Below, one piece after another: positions 11,496 to 22,944 of a stretch of 64,000 nt of DNA. The stretch comes from Pyrenopolyporus hunteri (Eukaryota; Ascomycota; Sordariomycetes; Xylariales; Hypoxylaceae): assembly GCA_902806595.1 (NCBI GenBank), contig CADCXC010000011.1, positions 1,302,001 through 1,366,000 on the forward strand. The letters run 5' to 3'. The notes under the pieces were generated by a model. The model had not been told where the DNA came from and ran no database searches. It saw nothing but the letters and a program-made list of their open reading frames with translations. The translations under genes were made by a program, and so were the position numbers. Numbering within the stretch: position 1 is the first letter of the stretch; every line of letters starts with the position of its first letter.

Positions 11496-12167
11496 AGCCT
11501 AAGTCGTCTGGAGTATAGAAGTTCTTGGGATTTACCATAGTAGATCACCCATATGCGTATTTTGTAAGTCGAGCCGACCTGGGTGGCGAAACGATTGTGC
11601 GATTCTTAGAAGCAATGAAACTTCGAATTCCAGCTGCCGGTCGCGGTGGATGGTTATTATCATTATTAATCGCGGGTTCGACACAGACAGGAACCGATTC
11701 TGGAAACGACATGGTTACAAGTATAATTTGTCTAGAAAGAAAAAGTGAGAATCTTTTCCTTTCGGTTCGTTTGGCGTCTTTTCTTTTGCGCATGTGCCAC
11801 AAACGGAGGCGCGGCTTTAGCTGGAAGGTAAAGTTGTCCTAGCGGGGTTACTTAGTTGGTAGCTACGAGTTTAAGCTGCGCTTCGGCACCCCCTCACCTC
11901 TACATGTTCTAGCACAGCCACTGAAGACACTAAATTACGCGTAAAACTCTAGCATATCACGTTTACCAAAAAAAAAGGGACAACTGGGTGGTCATCTCGA
12001 ATGTCAATGACTTCGTGGTATATTCATGTTACGCATCAATATAATGATGCAATCGTGGCCATTATGGTAATTCCGCTCATGTCCATGGCCGACCGGACTA
12101 TTCCGAGGCCAAACCCATTAACGCCAGAACCGTGCAAATGTCGTCATATTCCGTTCCCGCACACCGC
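11496..12167. other. Intergenic, 0.7 kb
   Basis: It contains the Etp1-type gene promoter and the polyubiquitin 3' UTR. There is a short A run near 11969-11977. Nothing else was recognised. Confidence 0.5.
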
Positions 12168-13150
12168 CTACTGTCCTCCACGTAGACGGAGAACCAGGTG
12201 GAGCGTGGACTCCTTCTGGATGTTGTAGTCGCTCAACGTGCGCCCGTCCTCCAGCTGCTTACCAGCGAAGATGAGACGTTGCTGGTCAGGAGGAATGCCT
12301 TCCTTGTCCTGGATCTTGCTCTTCACGTTGTCGATAGTGTCCGATGATTCAACTTCCAGCGTGATCGTCTTGCCCGTCAAGGTCTTGACGAAGATTTGCA
12401 TACCACCACGAAGTCGGAGAACAAGGTGCAGCGTAGATTCCTTCTGGATATTATAGTCGCTCAGGGTTCGACCATCCTCCAGCTGCTTACCCGCAAAGAT
12501 GAGTCGCTGTTGGTCAGGCGGGATACCCTCCTTGTCTTGGATCTTGGATTTGACGTTGTCAATGGTATCAGACGATTCAACCTCGAGGGTGATCGTCTTT
12601 CCGGTGAGAGTCTTCACGAAGATCTGCATACCGCCACGGAGGCGGAGGACGAGGTGGAGAGTCGACTCCTTCTGGATGTTGTAGTCCGAGAGGGTTCGGC
12701 CGTCCTCAAGCTGCTTGCCGGCAAAAATCAATCGCTGCTGGTCGGGGGGGATACCCTCCTTATCCTGGATCTTCGACTTCACATTGTCGATGGTGTCCGA
12801 TGACTCAACCTCGAGGGTAATGGTCTTTCCGGTCAGGGTCTTGACGACTAAATGAATAGTTAGCAGATTGCCACATTTTGACATAATCCGCCGTAGTGCA
12901 GGTAAAACTTACAGATCTGCATGCCACCACGTAGACGAAGGACGAGGTGAAGGGTGCTCTCTTTCTGAATGTTGTAGTCGGAAAGAGTGCGGCCGTCCTC
13001 AAGCTGCTTACCAGCGAAAATCAATCGCTGCTGGTCAGGAGGAATACCCTCCTTATCCTGAATCTTGGACTTGACGTTGTCGATAGTGTCCGAGGATTCG
13101 ACCTCAAGGGTGATGGTCTTGCCGGTGAGGGTCTTGACGAAGATCTGCAT
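12168..13150 (-). CDS. UBI4: Polyubiquitin, four head-to-tail ubiquitin units plus a terminal Gln
   Basis: Exons 13150-12913 and 12847-12168 give exactly 305 aa: four 76-residue ubiquitins, each [11 protein letters not shown] to LRLRGG, then a single Gln and stop. The 65-nt intron (12912-12848; GTAAGT, branch GCTAAC, TTAG) lies in phase 1 within codon 4 of the second unit, so it splits MQI|F. The precursor is cut after each GlyGly to release ubiquitin; the extra Gln blocks use of the last unit before processing. All four units encode the same protein but differ at many synonymous sites. Polyubiquitin genes are the stress-induced ubiquitin source in yeast (UBI4). The leader region upstream is rich in T and C on the sense strand. 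Confidence 0.98.
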
Positions 13151-15704
13151 CTTGTCGGTATCAAAGGGATTATTTGGTGTGTATGTTGCTTGATGTTTCC
13201 TCGGAAGGATGAAGAGTAGATGAGATGGAGTTTATCGTCGATGGGAACGGACGAGTGGTTTAGGGAAGATGATATGGAAAAAAAGAGGGAGAAGAAGTTA
13301 AAGAAGGGTCGGCAGGTCTGGTTCAAATAGGTATTTGGGGGAGCGGCAAACGAACCCGGACACCTGAGGCGCAGTACCCTTGAATGGAAGCCTTGGGAAG
13401 GGGAAGGAGGTGGGGGTTGAAACAGTGGCCAATTACGTGTTAGCAGCCCAGCTCATTCAAAGAGGTGAATCATCGGTAGCCACCACTGATAGCGGGGGAA
13501 AGCGCCAGAAGTGGCTGGTCCCCGCCGGCAGGCTCAGGAAACGGCAAGTACCAGCCTTCTACATATCTGAGAGAAGGTACATTTGCGCTCCCTAATGAGG
13601 CAAACTTGCTTGGTAATCGCATAATTATGGGGACTTCCGTTGGGCTTTGTTCTCACCCAGCTGCAAATCGGTAATCGCAGCAGTTGGCGACACCTGAGAG
13701 ACAAGACTTTCTACGGATTAAGAGAAGTTTATTTTCCCAAATGTAAGGAACTTCTCGTAACTAGGTGACTTACGGATTCGTCATCCCTTTGACACGATAT
13801 GAATCTACATAACTCACTAAGGAGTCAAGTTCATGTGCTTATTGTAGCCCGCCTTATCAGGCTAAGGACATGAGGTATATCTTAAGGCACGTCTCCTTCT
13901 ACGTCATGGGATCCAAGGATTGAGATAAGGGATTACAAGGTGACATGGAAACTCCGGAACAGGAGTCAACATATATTGATTAATGCGACGATACAGGTTT
14001 GATTTTCCTAGCCCATTGCCGAGGCATTTAAATGATCGTATATTGCTACAGTTACCGATCTGTTCCGCGGAGCCAGCCACCTAAGTAAATCCCATGCGAT
14101 ATCGATACTTACTGTATTGAGTTTCCGGTGTCGTTGATTGTATCATACACACACACTCTTGCTACCCCTTTCCGAGAGATCCACGACTCCGGAGTGAGCC
14201 GAACGCCATGGTGTCCGGCTCATGCTGATTACCAAAACAGGATATCGTGCCATTGCGATCGCTATTCCTAATGCACCCGTGTCCATCCGGGTCGGTGCCG
14301 CGTAGCAGGCCGGCTCCAGGAAACACCAAGAACATCTAGATCGCGACAACGCCGCCACTTCTTACCTTCCTGCAATGGTGCGACCTAGCAACCCGTCGGT
14401 CAAGGAGGGCCTGCGGGGGCTGGGTCTTCAGCACGGTTGACGCTAGCGAGTTCTCGTGAACCAACGTCATACCTATACCAAGCAGCTAGTGCGGTTACGT
14501 CAAATCCCACTGGGTTAAGTCCGACCCAACGGGTGAGGCGGTGAGCTTCACGAAGTGGACCGGACCGTGGAACGCGTCGTGCCACTCTCCTATCTATAAT
14601 ACACCGACCATTTGCTCGAAGCTATAAAATATAAACAGGACTCAATCCTCTTGACAAGAATAGTCGCTTTTTTTCTATAGACTTGAATGGTATTATCGAA
14701 CTAGTTGAGACACGTGTCTCACTCGCTATCTTATATTCTAGGTTGAGGTTTACACAACACGTTATTTTGGGAAGATAGTCGCTTTCTAAGCAGTTCATAT
14801 GTGGGACGAAGGGAACCTTTTACCGTCTCAGTAGCTGGATTTAGTGAGCGACTTCGGCCAACGCGGCGTCGGCCGACACCTCTTGACATATCGTTACATT
14901 ACGACGCTGACAAGGGATTTGGAGTGGAATTTTTGGACCAGGACGCCATCTCTCCTGCATGAGACCTGAGCGTAAAAACACTCACCATAATCAAGCGAGA
15001 AATCGACGAACTCAAATAGATTCATGTTTAGTTTTCCAATTTTTTCATTCTCATTTAAAAATTCAAGTGAAAACCATATTTAACCACCCCGTCCTGTTTG
15101 CATCTCTCCTGTTCCTACGATGATACAAACGGGGCCATAATCACAAACCTCACCGTCGAGCAACGAATGCTCCATATGTTCACCACCCATCTAATTGATT
15201 CGCCAAGGTTGTCCGGACCCAGCGTGAGTCTGTCGGACACCGCAAACCATGTATGTATTTCTATGCTGTTGAACGTAACCACATCTGTCTTGTGTACGTA
15301 ATATCCGTAGCTTCTTTCCTTATCATAAAAACATGATCCATCGAACCGCTTTTGGTGCTTGTGTGCATGATAACGATCAACATAATTCCAAGTCGTACAG
15401 TCGTCGAATCAGCCGTTAAAAGGTCATAAGGTCTCAGTAACATGGCGTAAAAGCATCGCATGCGTTAAGTGCCGGTGACCAGCCGTAAAGAGGGAAATGA
15501 AGAAGGTATGTATGTAGGTTGATAGGTGGTGAGAGTAGGTCATGATAAGATCATATCCTCAGACAACGCCGACGCTAAATGTTTCCATCTGAACAAAGGA
15601 AATAAAATCATACTAAAAGGAGAAAATGAAAATATCTGCTCTCGGCAGTAGAGGCAGCTCTAGAATATTGCCAGACTTTTAGATCGCAGCTGACATCAAC
15701 CGCC
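13151..15704. other. Intergenic, 2.6 kb
   Basis: It covers the polyubiquitin promoter and the 3' side of the Zn2Cys6 gene. Short frames at 14143-14585 and 15098-15461 show no protein character. No tRNA A-box plus B-box pair was seen. I see nothing else. Confidence 0.45.
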
Positions 15705-18227
15705 TCAATTGGCCTTGATGACCAACTTGGACAGGAACTTGTTCGATAATGAGTCGAAATCATATCTGTCGAACTTGGTTGTGTGTCTTTGCCTTAAGTA
15801 GGTCTCTGTTATCAGATTAGTAAAATGCTGGAGTAGTTGGAATGAGACTTCCTCACCATGCTTGAGGACGTGCTGTCGCACTTCGGTCATAGCTTCGCAG
15901 ACGGCCACGTTGTTGTTCAGAAGGTGGCCATGACGCTCGGTATCCCAGTCGATCAGAGCCGGGAGCTTCTGAGAGATGGCGTGGAACAGACCGGTAATGA
16001 CACCGACTGGAGTGCTCTCCATGTCAGAGCAGAACTTCTCCACCGCAACCGGGTCGGGCACTCGGTAATGGCAGTCGAACTGCATCTCTTCCCAGACGGC
16101 TAGAAGTATCGACGCAAGCATAAAGATGGTGGGCCAATTCTTCAAGCGATCGCCGCTGTACACACTAGAATACAGCGCCGAAAGCTCTTCCAGGATATCC
16201 TTCTGCAGCTCACGCCACATATCTGCCATGGCACACTTGATCTGGAAGTTGATCATGACGGGCGCCACATATTTACCGAAGTACTTGGAGTCCTCGTCGT
16301 CAATCTGGCCCTCCAAAGTCTGCTCCGAGCCCTGCTGCTCGACCAGCGTGATGTGCATGGTAAGGTTGTACGCCAGGACGAGCTTCAGAGCTTTCCGGAG
16401 CACTGGTAGCTTCTCCTTCGTGTAGAAGCGATAGGCCGTCTTGAGAATCTCCGTAATAAAAGGAGTTCCTTCGAAATGGTCGTCGATAAAGTTCTCAAAG
16501 CCATTCTCAATGTGCTTGTCCAAATACTCAGTAAGAGCCTTCGGGTTAATGCCGCCGTTCCCAACGTCGAGCTTCTCGGTCTTGAGTTCAAACTCGATCG
16601 GCTCCTGGTCAATTTGATAAGACTCGACCCAGTCAACCTGGAAACAACTATCATCTGCTACGAAAACCTCGCGAACCATGACAGGCAAACAGAAACCATA
16701 GCCGTGCGTAATCCACATCAAGCTCTCCTTCTGAGCAAACCCCTTTACGTTGTAGACGGAGACGCCGCGGCTCAAGTGCCTCTCGTAGTCCGCTTTCCAG
16801 TCCTTCATGAAATAACCGATATCCTTGATGTCGATACGAGTGCAAGGTACTTGCCATAATCTGGCATGCGACGGCTGGCAACCACCGCAAGGCTCACCTT
16901 TGTCGCAAGTCTTCTTGAGGAACTTGCATCGGAGACAGGCTCGGAGCTTTCGGATCTCGCTAGCCTGCTTCCGCTGCTCGGGAAGAAGGGGACCTTTCCG
17001 TCGTCCAACCTTCTTCTCGACAGTACCGTCCTTCTTTCCGTTCGACGTTCTCCTCACAACCGACTTGGTGGACTTGGTAATAGCGCCGCTCTTCTTGGGG
17101 CCCGAGTTCCTGCGAGAGGAATTGTTGTGAGGCGGAGACGCCACACCGGATCCACTCGCAGGGCTGGGACGACTCGAGGTGGACGACTTGATAGGCACCG
17201 GTTCTACCGCAGCGGCCGGACTAATGATTTCGTGGGAATGATGGCTTTCCCCGTGAAAGCAATTCCGATGGCTCGAAGGGTCCGAATAGGTGTCGGACTC
17301 CGGAGAAAACGGGGAATAGTTGAAAGGTACCTCCTCAAAGCTGCTGCTGAAGTCAATGCGTTGGCCGCTCCCGTCCGAATGCGACGCATCCGAATTCGTC
17401 CTCAGATGCAATGTCTGGCCGGGATTAAAGATAGCCGTGTTCTGCGCTTGTGCCTGTGCCTGCGCCTGCTGGTACGATTCGTAATTCTGGTACATGTCCA
17501 CCTGAGTCCAGCCGTTATCGCTAGAGCCCGGCAGCGATAGAACCTCCAGGTAAGTCCCGGTTGGAGACTGGCTCCCAAGGCTTCCGAAGCGCGGCAGTCC
17601 GTCCGACGGGAATTGAAGCGAGGTTCCGAAATCTTGCCAGTTTCCCATCCCCATGCCATCCCAGTGCTGATGCATAGTGCGAGGGTCCTCGATGGGCGAG
17701 ACGTTGTTGAATCCCTGCTGCTCCATAGGCATCGTGGAATCGAGCGTCGCCTGCGCGGCCGAGGGCAGATAACCAATTGCGTTCGTCTGATAACTGGCAG
17801 CGAAGGCGTTAAAGGGTATCAGCGGCTGGCTCTCCTGCATAAAATGGCCGAGATCATGAACGGGCGGGTGCTGCTGCTGGTGCTGGAGCAGTGTCCAGTC
17901 GGTCAGGAGAGGCGGGGAGTGAGTCTGCGGAGGGGCGCTCTGGTAAGGAGAGTGCTGTATAGGACTCGCGCTCGGTTGTGCAGGCGACTGCGACTGCGCT
18001 TGAGACTCGACAGGTGAGGGTACGTTGCTCGAGTTCGGGTTTTGGGGACCGGCCATATCAAGAGGCACCGGCCAGGCAGCCGAGGGACGAGTAGGAGCCA
18101 TCGCTGTGGCCGAAAGGGCGGGATTGGTGCTATGTGCTGTAGTGGTGTACGGATAACGCTCCCGCTGGTCGAAAGTGGTCAAGTCCAACAAGGCATCCCC
18201 CCCGGCGGCATTGAAATCGAGGGTCAT
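15705..18227 (-). CDS. Zn2Cys6 fungal transcription factor, central DNA-binding domain
   Basis: One frame of 840 aa without an intron. The binuclear zinc cluster is C431-x2-C434-x6-C441-x5-C447-x2-C450-x11-C462 (ACLRCKFLKKTCDKGEPCGG). Basic stretches precede it (KKVGRRKG; RKQASEIRKLRA). The first 400 residues are low in complexity, rich in Gln, Ser and Pro, with an alternating Gln-Ala run near 253-262 (QAQAQAQ), as in activation domains. After the cluster come about 370 ordered-looking residues with helical stretches (GYFMKDWKADYERHLSRG; VREVFVADDSCFQVDW). The domain lies mid-protein rather than near the N-terminus, and the last Cys loop is long. It should be a nuclear DNA-binding regulator; I cannot name its targets. 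The start at 18227 (MTLDFNAAGG) is the first ATG of the frame. Confidence 0.88.
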   Translation of the reverse strand: MTLDFNAAGGDALLDLTTFDQRERYPYTTTAHSTNPALSATAMAPTRPSAAWPVPLDMAGPQNPNSSNVPSPVESQAQSQSPAQPSASPIQHSPYQSAPPQTHSPPLLTDWTLLQHQQQHPPVHDLGHFMQESQPLIPFNAFAASYQTNAIGYLPSAAQATLDSTMPMEQQGFNNVSPIEDPRTMHQHWDGMGMGNWQDFGTSLQFPSDGLPRFGSLGSQSPTGTYLEVLSLPGSSDNGWTQVDMYQNYESYQQAQAQAQAQNTAIFNPGQTLHLRTNSDASHSDGSGQRIDFSSSFEEVPFNYSPFSPESDTYSDPSSHRNCFHGESHHSHEIISPAAAVEPVPIKSSTSSRPSPASGSGVASPPHNNSSRRNSGPKKSGAITKSTKSVVRRTSNGKKDGTVEKKVGRRKGPLLPEQRKQASEIRKLRACLRCKFLKKTCDKGEPCGGCQPSHARLWQVPCTRIDIKDIGYFMKDWKADYERHLSRGVSVYNVKGFAQKESLMWITHGYGFCLPVMVREVFVADDSCFQVDWVESYQIDQEPIEFELKTEKLDVGNGGINPKALTEYLDKHIENGFENFIDDHFEGTPFITEILKTAYRFYTKEKLPVLRKALKLVLAYNLTMHITLVEQQGSEQTLEGQIDDEDSKYFGKYVAPVMINFQIKCAMADMWRELQKDILEELSALYSSVYSGDRLKNWPTIFMLASILLAVWEEMQFDCHYRVPDPVAVEKFCSDMESTPVGVITGLFHAISQKLPALIDWDTERHGHLLNNNVAVCEAMTEVRQHVLKHGEEVSFQLLQHFTNLITETYLRQRHTTKFDRYDFDSLSNKFLSKLVIKAN

Positions 18228-21200
18228 TGTCGTCAGAAGTCAAGAAAAGGGAGAAGAATTCAACTGGGGGATCTGGGACGAGTTCCGCTAGTATTATTGT
18301 CAAGCAGAGGCGACACCGCTCTTTCGTGGGATTCCCTCACGGCGCCGATAGGGAGCTTGTAGGGACCGGAAAGGGGGGTGACGGGTAGGTCTGGATGCGG
18401 AGGAGTAAGATTTTGCGCTGGATGGTCGAGTGAGATCAAAGACGTCGACGGGGAGGCGCCCTTGAAGGCAATGGGGAGAAGGCATGAGATTGTGTGAGGA
18501 GACACGGGAAACTGGCGGTGAGAGGAATAACGCTGGCGTCCCGGCTCCACCTGCAACCTGCAGCTCTATAGCCAATCAAGAAGAACGAGTCCTGCGAGAA
18601 TCATGGGATGGGAGGTACAAGAGGGGGACAAGAAGGGACAAGAGAAGACATGGGGGGGTGAGGACCGCGAGGCCAATAGCCAACCGCCCATTTTGTGGGG
18701 CCTGTCCCGTCTGATGAATTTCGCACTGTAAGCGGTACATTTGCACTGTCGGGGGATCAAGGAAATTTTACCTTAATGGCGAGGGGCAAGAAGGTGGATA
18801 ACTGCATGTGCGGAGTTTTTTTTTATCTTTTTCTTTTCTTCATTTTTTTTTTCTTTTTTATTTCTTCGACGATCTTCTCATACCTAGGTAGGCAGGTAGG
18901 TAGTATTTTTATTTTTATTTTTATTTTTTCGATTTCTTGTCCCCTTATTTACCGCGTGCAACAAATGAAATCGTACTAGGCAAGGCACGTTGTTTTCATG
19001 TCTTCAATTATAGCATCGATGCGCTCAAGCACTAGTGGTATCTAAATCCGGCTACGTGTAGCAAACATCTTTCATCCTATACAACTGTATCCTACCTGAG
19101 TACCTAGGTACCTACCTAAGTAGGTATATCTCTTACGTACATACGAGCCCTCGGCTTGTGCATATGGGCTGACAGTCAGGGGATCCGCCGGGAAGTACAT
19201 GCACCGTGTCCCTTCCACTATACTACCCGCACCTCGATGGCGGGGTATCGAACCTCTATCAGTCTTAGCTACCTACCTACCTAGCCACCTAGACTGGTAC
19301 TAGATACAGTAGGGTCCCCTACCCACAAACCCACCCAAGGTGCATAGGTGCTAGCATAGCAGGTACATACAACATACATACAATAGTAGCGCATGTCCCC
19401 AGCGTCTTCCCTTCTCTCCTCCCATCACATCCCATCCCATCCCATCCCATCCCCTGCGTGTGTGTCTCTGATCCAACTGCAACTCCACCACTCAATCTCA
19501 TGTTGAGGAGGCAGTGAATGATGACATGGCGAACAACCTATAACGGCTAACTGCAGATATGTAGGACCGCGCATCCCGCATCACTCCTAGGTCAATATGT
19601 GTTTCAATGCTTACGAGCTCTACGTGACCTTTAATGCAACACCGTACGTCGCAAACATAGTGCTACTTATTACCCAGGCAGGTCAGGTAGGTAGCGCCGT
19701 CAGTTCTCGGGGTTTCCCAGGCCTGCCCTCGGAAGCCCGAGAGAAGAGGGAACAAAAGGAACAGAGACGAGGAACATACCCCATCTTACCTTCTTACCTT
19801 ACCCTATCCATCTACCTAGATACATACCTACCTACCCAACTCGCATACCTACAAACACGCCTCGACCTTGAGAAGCCAAGGCCAAGGTGGAAAGGTGGAC
19901 GGGTGGACAGGTGGACAGGTGGAAAGGTGGGAAGAGGTTGGCCGGACGGCCGGCCACCTCAATAGTCTCTCTCTGGCCAGTGGACCTTGCTACTCTCTTC
20001 TCGTCTTGGTCCCATTACCTACTGGTCCCGGGCTTGGTCCTGGTTTTGGTCCTTGAACAAAACCAGCAAAACGAGGAGAATTAAAGACGATCTGGATCTG
20101 GGGCGAGGGAATACAACTCCACAGAATCCGAGAAAGTCGCTCGCCAGTGTCCACCCTAGCTCCTTTACTGTGCATACCACCATGCCGTCAGCTGCACCAT
20201 AATATACGATAAGGTGATACCCTTCGCACATTGAACCACTTGAATTCGCCGGATCTTCACGTTGCGTCCATCCAATCCGACACCCCCCGGCCCAGCCATT
20301 CTACTACTAAACCCAGATAAAATTCGCATGCGGTTCCCATTTTAAACATCGATAATGGTGAGAGATGGTGTCATGTCCTCGCGCTCTTAACTTTCCGTCC
20401 TATGCTCGAAACAGAAGAGCCTCAATGCCTCGGGCGACGACGAGGCTGCGTTATTGGGACTAGCTGGACCCAGCTGGACCCGGACCCCCTTTCGGCGACT
20501 CCATCGAAGTGGGTATACCAACGTGTGAGGCTGGCTGTTCCGCTCGGCATTCTTCAGACAATACATAGCTGTTGTCCACTACCCGGGGAGGTAGGTGCTT
20601 ATGCGCGCGGGAGGCGAAGGATTTCCTCGCGCTTGCGAAGCGGCGCTCTTGATAGGCCGCGCCTTTTACGACCTTGCAAAACTGTACCATCGCATACCCG
20701 GGTGCAAATTCCTCCTTCTCGTTACATTCGGTAGAATAGTGGTTGATTCGATCCCGGGCGTCTTGTGCTACCTAAGACATAGCTATTACATGTTCCTGAC
20801 AAGATTACCGCACCTCCTATTGACTGCATACCTGGGTATTAGATCTAGTTTCCATCGAGCTTATTACCATCTACGTCAACACGGATGCCGTCCGATTACG
20901 TCTTACTGTACGCTCTATCTTCAATTGCCGCTTAAACGGCCCAGGCACTTCCCGCAGACTTATAGGAATTGACCCCGACAAGATTCTGGTAACAACCGAC
21001 CAACAGCCCGCGGGAGCAACGGCTAAGCCATCTCAAGGTCAAACATACGAGATGCAAACAGATCCGGTTCGCTGCTAGTCTATTTTCAACCACAGAACAG
21101 GCTTGTCTTGCTGCTGGACCCATGTGCTACATAGATGGAGAAAGGAGCCGGAGGTTGGTTCTGATGGGGCTACGAGAGGTTGGGAAGACTCCACATGAAG

Positions 21201-22944
21201 TGTCCAGCGTACCGAAGATCGTTCTCTCCGTGCGGCGTTTACCCTGTAAAGTTAGAGCCTCAACGCCATAAATAGCTATTTCCCCGTGTTTATCTACGAC
21301 GCCTGCCACGACGCACGAAGAAGCCGTGCCCAATGAATATGTATCTGCGTAGGTTGGTAGATGAAAGATGAGAAGACGTCCTATCTTTGACAGCGAAGCT
21401 ACCAGCTAGCTCAATTGCGAAGTTAGGTACGGAATACCCAGATAGGTAAAGTAAAACGAAACCGGGTATCATGATAGCACATGGCCCCCTGATTTCTACG
21501 TGGCGAGACGCCGAGTTGAACCATTGGAAACTCTAGAGAAACGCACGGGCTCGTATTCATCAGGTTTCATACGCCACATGTTCCCTAGTTGCTGTGATAT
21601 ACTATCGCGTCTACATAAGCCCATCTCAAGTCCACATGCTTACAACCAGGCCTATGAGTTTATTCTCAAAGTAAGACACAGTCGCAAACAGCTGCTGCTG
21701 ACTGTACGTAATATTAAAATTGATGATTTGCTTGGCAAACCACTCTGGAGAAGCTTTGAAGTCTTCTAGAAAGACTCACTTCAATACAACTACAGTAAAT
21801 AGTCGCTTTAGATATCATACTATCCGACGTCACACTCAAGTAAGACGAGCATGTGAAGCTTATTCCTAGTAATCAAATTAGACACAGGTGCGAACTATTC
21901 CGTAATATGTCAGCCTCATTCCAATCGACGCCGGCGTCACCAAGCGAACCAGACCAGACCACTTATCCGGTAGCGAAGTAAACCAATTTACGGCCTCACT
22001 ACCAACCGCGCCACTCTACAACGCGCCGCCAATCTTCCATCATTAGGCTTTAGATTGAGCGGTCAAACAAGAGTTGAGCGTGGTGAGGTTTGCAGGACCA
22101 TCAAACCTCGTGCCTTCATAGAGAGTTATAGGCAACACGGGTAGCCTATATCCACCCAAGGTAAGTAAGACATCCAAAGACCAGAATTTGGATGTAACAT
22201 TCAGATGATCATAGCCAAACGAGATGTGATTTTTGGGACAATCCGTAATGGGACAAAATTGATATTACCTAAGATTGTTAACGAATTATAGTACTTGGTA
22301 AGTGAGCTATCGCTATACTATGCGGTCGTGCTAATGTTAGGGGTTGATTGTAAAGCCAAACACTCTGTTAGCCTGTGTCAGCTAAGGAAACACGTGAAAA
22401 TCCAGGTGATCAAGAATGAACAGAAGTATTCGCAGAAGAGACGCATAGAGAAGTAGCTAGGCGTCAGACAAGTGACAGCAGCTGGCACTGGCTTTGCCGG
22501 AAATTTACCGATTTTACTTACGAGCTTAGGAAAGTCCGGGCTCAAATGGAGTGGTGGCCAATGGCAACGGCGCGTCTTAGGCAAGTACGACCAAGTGACT
22601 CTTGAGCCTTAAAAGGGTTGAACGGTTTCTACGCGGCAGGCGGCCAAAATCTAAGACATTACAAAGCACAAATTTTATTTGGGCACAAACAAGTAATTAG
22701 AGGTTTTAATTTTTATTTTATTTTATTATTTCCCAAGTCAAGTTTCACATTAGTTTGGTGGCCGAAGGGCAGAGGGGAAAAAAGAAATTACTGCATGATT
22801 TGATAAGTATCCGATAAAATATTCGAGGTTCTGGTTCTCTACATTACAGTGTCATCCCTCGCTTAGCAGCTCGTCCGCCTCCTCATGCCAATAAAGACTA
22901 GTCTTGCCCGAGCGCGTCAGCGGACTTCGTACAAAGGGAAAACT
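18228..22944. other. Intergenic, 4.7 kb
   Basis: This separates the divergent Zn2Cys6 (-) and farnesyltransferase (+) genes, so both promoters lie here. Notable contents are T-rich runs (18818-18935), TACCTAGGTA at 18881 and 19101, and a CCCAT array at 19431-19453. Several frames of 60-125 codons occur, none with recognisable protein features. Confidence 0.45.
19431..19453. repeat. (CCCAT)n tandem repeat
   Basis: About four and a half tandem CCCAT units in intergenic DNA. Confidence 0.9.

Noticed and set aside
19210..19290. Possible tRNA: GGTTCGATACC on the minus strand (19258-19248), and an A-box-like word nearby
   Set aside because: The T-stem does not pair, and no cloverleaf can be drawn with an acceptor stem on either side.
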